Shown here one piece after another: positions 1 through 7,120 of a DNA stretch of 16,357 nucleotides (the stretch's first letter is position 1; each line of letters begins with the position of its first letter). A program made the position numbers and the translations under genes. Below the pieces are notes generated by a model, which did not search any database, was not told where the DNA came from, and worked only from the letters and a program-made list of their open reading frames with translations. The stretch covers positions 1 to 16,357 of the forward strand of contig JAXHST010000023.1 of assembly GCA_034190325.1 (NCBI GenBank), in the 5' to 3' direction. The DNA comes from UBA287 sp034190325. Its GTDB lineage: Archaea > Thermoplasmatota > UBA186 > UBA287.

Positions 1-210
1 GAGCTCTTCATCGTTCCCATCCACTATTATGATGCTGGGGGTGCTGAGAACCTCATGAAAGCTGGCTTCAGCAAGGCCATCAACACTCTCAACATCGTAA
101 TACGCTACGGAAAATCCTTCAGTTTCCAGTTTTTTACAGAGCTCCTTTGCCTGTGGGCATCTTGTGCAGCCATTCTTCCAGAATAGCTTTATCTCCTTTG
201 CCTCGTCCAT
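1..210 (-). CDS. Glutaredoxin/thioredoxin-like small redoxin (NrdH-like), C-terminus outside window
   Basis: The first 70 codons of a small redox protein are visible; the 3' end lies beyond the window. After a short start, a beta strand (IKLFW) leads into a CTRC motif at residues 15-18, the CxxC position of glutaredoxins and NrdH-type redoxins. The segment STPSIIIVDG near residues 56-65 matches the cis-proline region of the thioredoxin fold. The ATG is preceded by a strong AAGGAGGG ribosome-binding site about five bases upstream. It begins 11 nt after the nrdD stop, so the two are probably co-transcribed. By inference from this position it is the electron donor for the class III ribonucleotide reductase, as described for NrdH-dependent class III enzymes in methanogens. 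A general disulfide reductase is the alternative. The fold is fairly sure; the partner is inferred. Confidence 0.82.
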   Translation of the reverse strand, partial: MDEAKEIKLFWKNGCTRCPQAKELCKKLETEGFSVAYYDVESVDGLAEASFHEVLSTPSIIIVDGNDEEL

Positions 211-221
211 GCTATCCCTCC

Positions 222-2318
222 TTAAAAGTGTCCGTAGTTTCTATACCTGTCCTTAAGCTCCCCCAGCTTGCCCTTGTTCCATGAGTTCACCTTGGAGAAG
301 AAGCCTGTAACCCTCGTTATGCCCTCTATATTCTCAGAGCCGCAGTAAGAGCATTTCTCGCTCAGTCCCCTCGAAACCTTTCCGCAATCCAGACAGGAGG
401 TAAACTCTGGACTAAAAGCTATCTGTGTATTCTGCGTATTATAAAAGGATTTCTTTACAAAGCTAGCAAGACTCTCAGCACTTGGTTTAGATTCTCCCAG
501 CCACACATGCGAAAGGGCTCCAGCCTCTATCATGGGGTGGAAAAGCCCCTCTCCTTTTACCCTGGATATGGGATCCATAGGGGCGCTTACATCAAAGTAG
601 GTCGAGTTTGTGTAATAGACCTCTCCGCTCTCCTTCGAGCCTTTTACAACACTGCTAGCCTGCAGAGGATAGTGCTTGAGATCCAGCTTTGCAAGTCTGT
701 ATGCTGTGGACTCTGCAGGTGTTTGCTCAAGGACCATACGCAGGCTATTCTCTTTACCTATGCGCTCAACCTCCTTCTTCATGTGGGCTATCACCTTCAG
801 ACCGAACTTTAGAGCCTCTTTGCTCTCATGCATCTGATAACCCGTATGGTATTGAACCATCTCATTAAGACCGAGCATCCCGACAAGGAATGTGGCCCTG
901 TGCATCCTGTAATACTGCTCTCCATCAAGATCCATTGTTAAAAGAGCAAGCGGACCTGCCATTCCTGCAGATAGTAACCTGGATATGAAGGCTTTCTTCT
1001 GCATATGCGATCTGGCAACAAGCTCGAGAGTTGAAGAAAGCTCTTCAAAGAGTCTTGAGTCGTCCCCATTCGCTTTATAAGCTATTCTTGGTAAGTTCAC
1101 GGTGACATTCTGCATAGCTGAATACCTCATCTTCCATGGCTCTTTTGCGTCCGCAAGATCCTTTTCGTCCAGGTTGAATGAAAGTCTGCAGCACTCACTT
1201 ATCTTTGCTGTTGAACCTCTATCGAATATGAAGTATGTGTTTCCCTTATCCGCAGCAACATCACAGATAAGGTTCAAAAATTCCTCATGCCCTTCTGTAT
1301 TAAAGAACTTCTCTGTTATGTGCGTATCTGGCTTCGGGAAGAAGAAAGGCCTTCCCATAGCATCCCCTTCCCTGTACACTTCAAACAGTGCTTTAACAAA
1401 CCTCTGGGACTCTCCAAGGTAATCTGCATAGGTGTTTCCAGTGAACTTACCCCCCGGCCCTATTGCAGGAACGTCCTCAAAGTGTTTTGGTATCTCCCAA
1501 TACAGATTTAAATCGCTGAATATAGATTGTCCGCCCCTGGCAACAGCCTGCTGGGCAAATTCAAAGACCAGTATCTGGGCAAGCTGCTTCATACGTGCAT
1601 CATCAACACCCACAAGGTAGGGAGCCATAAAGACATTAAAAGCATCCCAGCCAATAGCCCCTGCAAATGTGCCTTGCAGAGCTGCAGAGAACTTTATTAT
1701 CTGCTCTATAAGCACTTCAGGATGCTTTGCAGGTTTTGCTATAGATAGAGCACCTGGCAAATTGAGGCCAAAGCGCTTTATATACTCTACATTCTGCCCG
1801 CTGCAGTAGGGTCTATCCACCATACCAAGATCGTGGAGATGTATATCACCTCTCATATGAGCATCAGCCACCTCCTGTGAAAAAACCTCTGTAAGCGCAT
1901 ACTGCTTCTTTATAGACTCTGCTAATGTCAGGTTTGTGGCCTCAGGTCCATGCGGCACATTTGCATTCTCTTTATTCTGGCTCAGCACTATGTTCTTAAC
2001 ATCATACAGGGGTACTCCGAGCCTTGAATGCTGCTTTCTTATGTCCTCCAGCCCATATTCAAGAAGCTTTGCATTTGTAAGCTCCCTTATGAGGGGAGCT
2101 GTAAGAACCTTTATATTTAGCTCACCTATCAGCTTCTCTACCTCCTGGGAGATTATTCTTGCAGCATCTTTGCTTATTGTTGTCTCTCTAACGAGTGCGT
2201 CATATATCTTGTTCCTGTTCCACCCCCGGATCTCTTCATCGCTTGTCCTCACAAATAGCGCAAGATCCGTGGTATCCCTATCTTTTTCTCCGCTTTTCTC
2301 TTTACCATATTCCAACAT
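222..2318 (-). CDS. nrdD: Anaerobic (class III) ribonucleoside-triphosphate reductase, catalytic subunit
   Basis: This glycyl-radical enzyme reduces ribonucleoside triphosphates to deoxyribonucleotides under anoxic conditions. The 698-residue product starts with an ATP-cone allosteric domain (about residues 20-107, containing FVRTSDEEIRGWNR), followed by the catalytic barrel with the typical HMRGDIHLHDLG and NVTVNLPRIAY segments. A C-terminal zinc site uses cysteines near 642, 645, 656 and 659 (CLDC and CSYC). The glycyl-radical region has Gly in NKGK near residue 683, in the segment RVTGFFSKVNSWNKGK. I chose the ATG at 2318 because GGTGA lies five bases upstream. A longer reading frame reaches a TTG at 2402 but has no ribosome-binding site and would start inside the promoter. 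A redoxin gene follows 11 nt downstream. The activase NrdG is not in the window. The gene is transcribed divergently from a putative DNA-binding protein. Confidence 0.96.
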   Translation of the reverse strand: MLEYGKEKSGEKDRDTTDLALFVRTSDEEIRGWNRNKIYDALVRETTISKDAARIISQEVEKLIGELNIKVLTAPLIRELTNAKLLEYGLEDIRKQHSRLGVPLYDVKNIVLSQNKENANVPHGPEATNLTLAESIKKQYALTEVFSQEVADAHMRGDIHLHDLGMVDRPYCSGQNVEYIKRFGLNLPGALSIAKPAKHPEVLIEQIIKFSAALQGTFAGAIGWDAFNVFMAPYLVGVDDARMKQLAQILVFEFAQQAVARGGQSIFSDLNLYWEIPKHFEDVPAIGPGGKFTGNTYADYLGESQRFVKALFEVYREGDAMGRPFFFPKPDTHITEKFFNTEGHEEFLNLICDVAADKGNTYFIFDRGSTAKISECCRLSFNLDEKDLADAKEPWKMRYSAMQNVTVNLPRIAYKANGDDSRLFEELSSTLELVARSHMQKKAFISRLLSAGMAGPLALLTMDLDGEQYYRMHRATFLVGMLGLNEMVQYHTGYQMHESKEALKFGLKVIAHMKKEVERIGKENSLRMVLEQTPAESTAYRLAKLDLKHYPLQASSVVKGSKESGEVYYTNSTYFDVSAPMDPISRVKGEGLFHPMIEAGALSHVWLGESKPSAESLASFVKKSFYNTQNTQIAFSPEFTSCLDCGKVSRGLSEKCSYCGSENIEGITRVTGFFSKVNSWNKGKLGELKDRYRNYGHF

Positions 2319-2404
2319 GTTTATCACCGTGTGCAAAACACAGATTTCTTTCCTCCTTATATTTTCCTTTCTTAACCCATTATGTTTCAAAACAGGTAAC
2401 AAAA

Positions 2405-2417
2405 CATTTAATATTTA
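2405..2417. promoter_or_regulatory. Shared, nearly palindromic TATA-like element between divergent genes
   Basis: The sequence ATTTAATATTTA lies in the short gap between the nrdD leader and the plus-strand gene at 2436. Its centre is about 24-25 nt upstream of the GTG at 2436, the usual TATA-to-start distance in archaea, so plus-strand transcription would begin at or next to the start codon and give a leaderless mRNA. Read on the other strand it is TAAATATTAAAT, which could place an nrdD transcript start near 2385 with a leader of roughly 65 nt before the ATG at 2318. The positional fit is seen in the sequence. Promoter activity is inferred. Confidence 0.55.
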
Positions 2418-2445
2418 CCAACTTGTTTACCAATTGTGTTAAACA
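2414..2445. promoter_or_regulatory. Candidate operator: direct repeat TTTACCAA x2 and overlapping inverted repeat
   Basis: TTTACCAA occurs at 2414-2421 and again at 2426-2433, a 12-bp period that places both copies on about the same face of the helix. An inverted repeat overlaps the second copy: TGTTTA (2424-2429) and TAAACA (2440-2445), separated by 10 bp and spanning the GTG start of the rightward gene. A further half-match, GGTAA at 2395-2399, mirrors TTACC at 2415-2419 across the TATA-like element. The arrangement is what a dimeric regulator site would look like, and the adjacent gene may encode such a regulator. Short AT-rich repeats also arise by chance. Confidence 0.35.
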
Positions 2446-2999
2446 GCAATCTTTTCCTCTCGATATCCAGAGCACTGCAGGACAACGAACTATCCATAAA
2501 TGCGCTCCACAGAGCTCTGCAGGAAGAAGGATTCAAACTTCATAAGCTCGAGGTCAGGGGATATCTTAGAGCGCTGGAAGACTTTGGACAGGTTGAAGAG
2601 AGATCAGTTCCGCCAGCAAAGGTATTCAAACTCAAACAGAAAAAGACAGAGAGCCTCTACGACACCATAGGGAAGCACATAAAAAGGATGGCAGATGAAA
2701 AAGAAGAAGGAGAGCTTACAATAGATGTTCTTGGGATGTTAATGAAGAGGCCTGTTTTTAGAGAAGAGTTGCGCAAATGTGGCGTAAATGCAGTTCACAT
2801 AAAGAGGGGGGGTAAAAAAGATGAGGAGTTGAGATCCATATTGAACAGAAATGGATATGGAATACCCGAGGGCGACATTTGCTATGAATATGAGACGCCA
2901 TGCAAAATCGCAGAGATCCTCGGATCGATGATTGCGGACATTATGAACATAAAAATGATAAGCACGAAAACGAAACAGAAAAAACTTGAGGAGGTGTGA
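2436..2999 (+). CDS. Uncharacterised protein with putative N-terminal winged-helix domain
   Basis: The 187-residue product matches no family I can name. Residues about 5-68 look like a winged helix-turn-helix: one helix around LSINALHRALQEEG, a turn at GFKLHK, a second helix LEVRGYLRALEDFG, then a short wing VEERSVPPAKVFKL. The rest is charged and mostly helical, with a basic patch HIKRGGKKDEELRS and a Lys-rich end. There is no membrane segment or signal peptide. The GTG start has no ribosome-binding site but sits about 24 nt after a TATA-like element, consistent with leaderless translation. It is divergent from nrdD and its stop lies one base before the thpR start, so it is co-transcribed with thpR and cca. 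A role as regulator of the divergent nrdD promoter is an inference. An RNA-binding role tied to its RNA-processing neighbours is equally possible. Confidence 0.7.
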   Translation: MLNSNLFLSISRALQDNELSINALHRALQEEGFKLHKLEVRGYLRALEDFGQVEERSVPPAKVFKLKQKKTESLYDTIGKHIKRMADEKEEGELTIDVLGMLMKRPVFREELRKCGVNAVHIKRGGKKDEELRSILNRNGYGIPEGDICYEYETPCKIAEILGSMIADIMNIKMISTKTKQKKLEEV

Positions 3000-3000
3000 A

Positions 3001-3510
3001 ATGCGGTGTTTTATATCTATAGATTTCCCTGTGGAGAAAAAAGCTAAAAAGCTTATTGAGGAACTGAGCGGGATGAGGGGGGTAAAATGTGTGGCTACCC
3101 TGCACTTAACACTGAATTTTCTTGGTGAGGTGGATGATATTGAGCCGGCAAAAAAAGCAATGGATGAACTTGGGAGCTATAGAAGATTCAATGCTGAGTT
3201 GAGGGGCATTGGAGCTTTTCCCAACGAGAAAAATGTCAGGGTGATATGGCTCGGTGTAAAAGACGATGGTACCTCAGCATCTATCGCTGAAAAGCTCTGC
3301 AACGATTTGAAAAACTGCGATAAGCCATTTGTACCCCATGCCACACTGGCAAGAGTGAAGCATGGAGGTGATAATTGCAGGGAGTTTATAAAAGAACACA
3401 GGGACGAAACCATAGGAGTTTATGAAGTAAACAGCATATTTCTGAAAAAATCAACCCTGGCCCCTGGGGGCCCCATATACGAGAATCTGTATGAAGTCAA
3501 GCTCCATTGA
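3001..3510 (+). CDS. thpR: RNA 2',3'-cyclic phosphodiesterase / 2'-5' RNA ligase family protein
   Basis: This is a member of the 2H phosphoesterase superfamily, which opens 2',3'-cyclic phosphate ends of RNA and, in vitro, can join tRNA halves through 2'-5' bonds. The 169-residue protein has both family HxTx motifs: HLTL at residues 35-38 and HATL at 113-116. It also has the usual start RCFISIDFP and the conserved segment NVRVIWLGV. The length is typical (about 170-190). The ATG at 3001 follows GGAGGTG at four bases; an in-frame upstream start would overlap the previous gene and lacks this support. It overlaps cca by 20 nt, an arrangement that fits a joint role in tRNA 3'-end or intron processing. 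The physiological substrate in archaea is not settled. Confidence 0.92.
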   Translation: MRCFISIDFPVEKKAKKLIEELSGMRGVKCVATLHLTLNFLGEVDDIEPAKKAMDELGSYRRFNAELRGIGAFPNEKNVRVIWLGVKDDGTSASIAEKLCNDLKNCDKPFVPHATLARVKHGGDNCREFIKEHRDETIGVYEVNSIFLKKSTLAPGGPIYENLYEVKLH

Positions 3511-4771
3511 AGAGATAAAGAAAGAAGCGCTGAAGCGCATAAAGCCGAGGGAAGAAGAAAGAAGAAGAATCGATAAACTGTGCGCTGAACTTTTGGACGC
3601 TCTAAACGGAATCACAGAGGGGGAAGCGCTCCTGGCAGGATCTATTGCAAAGGACACATTTCTCTCTGGAGATAGAGACATAGACATTTTCATAGTTTAT
3701 GATAAAGAGATGAGCGAAAAAGAGCTGAGAAAGGAGATAAGAACCCTTGGTAGAAAGATTTTTGGTGAGGTAGAAGAGAGATACGCACAGCATCCATATG
3801 TGCATGCCATCTATAAGGGGTTTGAGATAGATCTTGTGCCCGCTTTCAGATTTTCCGGAAGGGTAAAGAGCAGCGTCGATAGAACGCCGGAGCACACAAA
3901 ATTTGTCCTGCAGCACACAGATGAAAAGAAGAGGGATAAGATAAGGATCTTAAAGCAATTTGCAAAGGGCACGGGCATATATGGTGCAGAGGCAAGGGTG
4001 CAGGGTCTATCTGGCTATCTGTGCGAACTCTTCATAATAAGGTTTGGAGATTTTGAAGCATTTCTGGAAAAAGCGAAGAACCTTCAAGAGGGTGAGGTGA
4101 TAAGCTTTAACGGATCATGGAAAAAAGAGAAAAGCGCCCTTGTCTTCATAGACCCTGTTGACAACGAAAGGAATGTTGCTGCGAGCCTGTCTCTCGAAAA
4201 TCTGGAGTTTCTGAGATCAGCAGCCAGAGAATTCCTCGAGCACCCTAAGATCACATTCTTCTTCCCAAATGAGCCTTCATTGGGTGAAAAATATCCTGAA
4301 GACAGAATTTTTGCCGTAGACGTCTCAGAAGCAATAGAGCTCAGGATAGAGGATATATATTTTCCGCAGCTGAGGAAAACAGCTAATAGCATAGCTAAAG
4401 CGCTGGAGGAATTTGGTGTAGAGAAAAAAGCCATATATTGCGAAAGAGGGAGAGCTATTCTCTTTTTTCTTCTGAAAAAGAAAAAACTGGACAGGATAAA
4501 AGAGCATACAGGACCTCCACTAGCAATGGAGCAGAACGTAAAAGAGTTCATAAAAAAATGGGGGAAAGAGAGGTGCTATGTGAAGGATGGACGGCTATAT
4601 GCAAGAATAGAGAGAGAAGCGGTAACCCCTGAGCAGGTTCTTCAGAGAGAGAAAATAGGGGTTGGAAAATATATGAAAAGAGAGAAGATAAAGGCAATAG
4701 AAAGGATCCCTGCAGAGACAAAAGTCTTTTTGATAAAACATTTCTCCGGGAAAAAACCATGGGAATTTTAA
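3491..4771 (+). CDS. cca: Archaeal (class I) CCA-adding tRNA nucleotidyltransferase
   Basis: It adds or repairs the 3'-terminal CCA of tRNA without a nucleic acid template. The 426-residue length fits the archaeal class I enzymes (about 430-450). The nucleotidyltransferase signature is clear: GS at residues 50-51, followed by the carboxylate motif DIDIF with catalytic Asp at 63 and 65, and a third Asp at about 114 in FEIDLVPAF. The central segment around residues 147-175 (DKIRILKQFAKGTGIYGAE and then GLSGYLCELFI) is characteristic of the archaeal family. A tail-domain region follows to the C-terminus. The ATG lies within thpR, 20 nt before its stop, so the two are probably translationally coupled. 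The transcription unit ends at the spacer that follows. Confidence 0.96.
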   Translation: MKSSSIEEIKKEALKRIKPREEERRRIDKLCAELLDALNGITEGEALLAGSIAKDTFLSGDRDIDIFIVYDKEMSEKELRKEIRTLGRKIFGEVEERYAQHPYVHAIYKGFEIDLVPAFRFSGRVKSSVDRTPEHTKFVLQHTDEKKRDKIRILKQFAKGTGIYGAEARVQGLSGYLCELFIIRFGDFEAFLEKAKNLQEGEVISFNGSWKKEKSALVFIDPVDNERNVAASLSLENLEFLRSAAREFLEHPKITFFFPNEPSLGEKYPEDRIFAVDVSEAIELRIEDIYFPQLRKTANSIAKALEEFGVEKKAIYCERGRAILFFLLKKKKLDRIKEHTGPPLAMEQNVKEFIKKWGKERCYVKDGRLYARIEREAVTPEQVLQREKIGVGKYMKREKIKAIERIPAETKVFLIKHFSGKKPWEF

Positions 4772-4774
4772 AAA
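4770..4774 (-). terminator. Possible T-tract terminator of the ribosomal/cbf5 transcript
   Basis: Read on the minus strand, CAGCAGCC is followed by a run of five T residues about 230 nt after the cbf5 stop. Archaeal RNA polymerase can stop at short T-tracts without a hairpin, and this is the clearest minus-strand candidate before the transcript would run antisense into cca. The run overlaps the cca stop region. Support is weak. Confidence 0.22.
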
Positions 4775-5005
4775 GGCTGCTGTGCATAGAGATCATAAGC
4801 AACAGAGATAAGCTCCATAGTTCTTGGCTAATAATCATTTAAACTTCTTTTCGCCTATTCAAGAACACGAAAAGATGCGCGGCTCAGGAAGAAGTAAAGT
4901 GCATAGAGGGCGTTAACTAGCCAGCGATCCTTCATTACTATTTCCAAGAAGCGGATCTGAGTTTACTCCATGGGTGCCGGAGGATCAAGAGATCGCCAGA
5001 TTAAA
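4772..5005. other. Spacer between convergent cca and cbf5; no confident gene
   Basis: This 234-nt stretch is the only long gap in the window. I found no tRNA arms, box C/D pair, or ORF with a good ribosome-binding site. It contains an AT-rich TATA-like stretch at about 4828-4843. After that comes GC-richer sequence (about 4875-4997) in which GCGATC (4924-4929) can pair with GATCGC (4991-4996). A further complementary pair is CTCAG (4883-4887) with CTGAG (4957-4961). On the minus strand a 26-codon hydrophobic ORF runs from 4935 to 4855, without a clear ribosome-binding site. A small non-coding RNA, a decayed gene, or just the facing 3' regions of two transcripts are all possible. Confidence 0.5.
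4844..4853 (+). terminator. Possible T-rich terminator of the thpR-cca transcript
   Basis: CTTCTTTTCG lies about 75 nt after the cca stop on the plus strand and is the most T-rich stretch before the convergent cbf5 gene. There is no associated hairpin. Archaeal terminators are often such T-rich tracts, but this one is short and interrupted. Confidence 0.2.
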
Positions 5006-5947
5006 TTAATCCCATAGCCTCGGGTACGTGGATCTCTCCATGGCAACACTCTCTATATCAACAGCTATCCCTCTCTCCTTTTCCCACATCTCATCAGCGT
5101 CCATCATTGCTTTTCCTATAGCAACGAGCTCTCCCTTGAGGCTGAAGATACAGACAACAGAACCCTTAACGATGCGCTCATCTATCTGTAATATGCCCGG
5201 CAAAGCGAGATCTGCACCGTGACACAGAGCGCTTATGCTCGAATCTCTAACAACGATCTTTGGCAGTTCAGAGAAACCATATTCTACAGGAAGCAATATG
5301 CTCTTGAGATCCTCCTTCTCTTCTTTTACGGCATAAGCGTCCACAACATCCTGGAGTATGAAGCTATCGCTTTCATGAAAAACAGAGCTTCTGGTGCGTA
5401 TCAGCTGAACCATATTGGCCCCTGTACCCAGAGCTTTACCAATATCAACGCACAGTGTCCTTATGTATGTGCCGGGATCAACAACAGCCCTGAACAGCAC
5501 ATTCTTGCCATTCATCTCAAGGATCTCCAGCTCATGAACATTTCTCATCCTCTTCCGCTTCTTGACAGCGGAGCGAAGAGGGACTCTCTGCTCTATCCTT
5601 CCAACAAACTCTGAAAAAACATTCCTTACCATATCCTCGGTGGCATCCTTGTGAAGCCTCATCAGTGCTACATATTCCTTTGTTCCAAGAAGAAGGTAGC
5701 CCAGAAGCTTTGTAGCCCTATTCACACCTATGGGCAGAACTCCTGAAGCGTTGGGATCCAGGGTGCCAGAGTGCCCTGTCCTCTTAGCATGGAGTACGTC
5801 TCTAACCCACAGAGTTACCTGATGGCTCGTTGGCCCTGCAGGTTTATCTAAATTTATAAAGCTACAGTTAAGCAGCTCCTCAATGCTCCTATCTTCAGGC
5901 TTCTTACCGTATCTTGGATCCGTGCTGGCTATCGCTTTGATCAGCAT
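5006..5947 (-). CDS. cbf5: Cbf5, tRNA/rRNA pseudouridine synthase of H/ACA ribonucleoproteins
   Basis: Cbf5 is the catalytic subunit of archaeal H/ACA RNPs, converting guide-selected uridines in rRNA to pseudouridine; it can also act on tRNA U55. The 313-residue product has the archaeal N-terminal segment TDPRYGKKPEDRSIEELL, the TruB-type core with LDKPAGPTSH, and the catalytic motif HSGTLDPNASG with Asp64. It also has the conserved RVPLRSAVKKR and DPGTYIRTLC blocks. A PUA RNA-binding domain occupies about residues 229-305. The ATG at 5947 is four bases after the cmk stop and is preceded by GGAG. In many archaea rpl14e sits between cmk and cbf5; here it does not. This is the last recognised gene of the long minus-strand cluster. 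Confidence 0.97.
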   Translation of the reverse strand: MLIKAIASTDPRYGKKPEDRSIEELLNCSFINLDKPAGPTSHQVTLWVRDVLHAKRTGHSGTLDPNASGVLPIGVNRATKLLGYLLLGTKEYVALMRLHKDATEDMVRNVFSEFVGRIEQRVPLRSAVKKRKRMRNVHELEILEMNGKNVLFRAVVDPGTYIRTLCVDIGKALGTGANMVQLIRTRSSVFHESDSFILQDVVDAYAVKEEKEDLKSILLPVEYGFSELPKIVVRDSSISALCHGADLALPGILQIDERIVKGSVVCIFSLKGELVAIGKAMMDADEMWEKERGIAVDIESVAMERSTYPRLWD

Positions 5948-5951
5948 CTCA

Positions 5952-6491
5952 TCACTCCACCTTCATCGCCGAAAGAAGAATATCACAGCACTCCTCAGCA
6001 CTGAGCCACGAATTGTTTATTACTATATCGTATATACTGACATCTCTGATATCAATCCCGTAATACGTTTTATATCTCACAGCTTCGCTGCTCTCTCTGT
6101 GCCTTAGCAGATCCTTGACCTCCTCTGTGCTCTTTCCCTCTCTCTTAGCTATGCGCTCTGCCCTAACCTCAAAAGGGGCTGTTATCCATACCTTTAGTTT
6201 TGACCCAGGCATAGAACTTCTTTCCATGAGCCAGCAGGAGAGTCTTGAATCCATTATCACGCCTGCACTCTTAAGGATCTCTATCTGTCTTTTGTCTATA
6301 AGCTCATCTATGCTCCTATCCTCCTCCGCAATAGAGCTCAGCTCATTTAGCGACAAGCCCTTCTCCTTCGCTATCTCCCTGAAAAGCATGCCCATAGAGT
6401 AAAGCTTCATGCTGGTCCTCTCACTCAAAAGCTTTGCAACAGTTGTTTTGCCACTTCCCGGGGGACCGCTTATACCTATCCTATTCAGCAT
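5952..6491 (-). CDS. cmk: Cytidylate kinase (archaeal type)
   Basis: It phosphorylates CMP and dCMP using ATP, in pyrimidine nucleotide recycling. The 179-residue protein has a P-loop GPPGSGKTT at residues 9-17, a nucleotide-binding segment DSRLSCWL, and the arginine-rich lid typical of archaeal enzymes (RHRESSEAVRYKTYYGIDI). The C-terminal SIYDIVINNSW matches the family end. The ATG at 6491 lies inside the upstream DUF106 gene, overlapping it by 11 nt. Cbf5 begins four bases after its stop. In many archaea rpl34e separates DUF106 and cmk; here they are fused into one overlap. Identification is secure; specificity for CMP over other NMPs rests on family membership. Confidence 0.94.
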   Translation of the reverse strand: MLNRIGISGPPGSGKTTVAKLLSERTSMKLYSMGMLFREIAKEKGLSLNELSSIAEEDRSIDELIDKRQIEILKSAGVIMDSRLSCWLMERSSMPGSKLKVWITAPFEVRAERIAKREGKSTEEVKDLLRHRESSEAVRYKTYYGIDIRDVSIYDIVINNSWLSAEECCDILLSAMKVE

Positions 6492-7119
6492 TTTCTCTCT
6501 TGTGGTCTCTGTTCAGCCTCATGAACTGCAGCCCCTTACGCAGAACGTGCCCTAAAGGAAAGGTTATTAACATATAGAACCAGATATAATTTGGAAAGAG
6601 AATGCTTGTAGCCAGGAGATCAAATGAACCCCATGGCGCATTAACAACCGTTTCTATATCGGCATTTTGCAGGAAATACAAAAGCCAGAAAAATATGAGC
6701 ATGGCAACAAAGAGAGTAAAAGGCATAAACTTCATCTGCTTTGACGACTGGGACATAGAAAGAGCCATCACATCCTGTTGATGCTTTTTAAGCTCATTCA
6801 TTCGCTTCGCATTCTTCTCCATCTGAGCCTTTCTCATCTCCTGCTGGAATGCTTTGCTCACCTGCTGCGCTTTTGCCTGCTCCTTCCAATCCGTTGTGAT
6901 GTGGGCAACGATTGTGTTAAATGCAACTAAAAGAATGCCCCCGAAGAGTATAGTGAGCAGGGGATATTCCTCATTGAAGCCTATGAGAGGATAGAGCACA
7001 TAGTTCATGTACTCACCTATCATGGTGGTGAAAGGAAGCATTACAAACATCAGCACCATAACGAGGAGCATATAAAGCATCGGGCTCGTCGGTGATTTTT
7101 TATTGTTATCTTCAGCCAT
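6481..7119 (-). CDS. DUF106 / EMC3-like membrane protein (Oxa1-YidC superfamily)
   Basis: This is an integral membrane protein of 212 residues. Hydrophobic segments lie at about 14-34, 53-74, 133-150 and 173-193. A long charged, probably coiled-coil loop lies between the second and third (about 78-118, KEQAKAQQVSKAFQQEMRKA and onward). That layout, with a cytosolic coiled coil between transmembrane segments, is the mark of the archaeal DUF106 family, proposed as homologues of EMC3, TMCO1 and bacterial YidC insertases. Its place directly after secY-adk fits a role in membrane protein insertion. The ATG follows the adk stop by one base, with GGAGGGC at four bases. It overlaps cmk by 11 nt. The insertase function is inferred from the family. 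Confidence 0.9.
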   Translation of the reverse strand: MAEDNNKKSPTSPMLYMLLVMVLMFVMLPFTTMIGEYMNYVLYPLIGFNEEYPLLTILFGGILLVAFNTIVAHITTDWKEQAKAQQVSKAFQQEMRKAQMEKNAKRMNELKKHQQDVMALSMSQSSKQMKFMPFTLFVAMLIFFWLLYFLQNADIETVVNAPWGSFDLLATSILFPNYIWFYMLITFPLGHVLRKGLQFMRLNRDHKRENAE

Positions 7120-7120
7120 T

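Noticed and set aside
2319..2402. Longer nrdD start at the TTG at 2402
   Set aside because: There is no ribosome-binding site, the start would lie within the promoter, and the extra 28 residues precede the conserved ATP cone. The ATG at 2318 has GGTGA at proper distance.
1936..2442. 168-codon plus-strand ORF over the nrdD start
   Set aside because: It is antisense to the conserved N-terminal part of NrdD and crosses the divergent promoter; its Ser/Phe/Leu-rich content is typical of a shadow frame.
4772..5005. tRNA or rRNA gene in the spacer
   Set aside because: No T-arm or acceptor-stem pairing and no recognisable rRNA segment was found on either strand.
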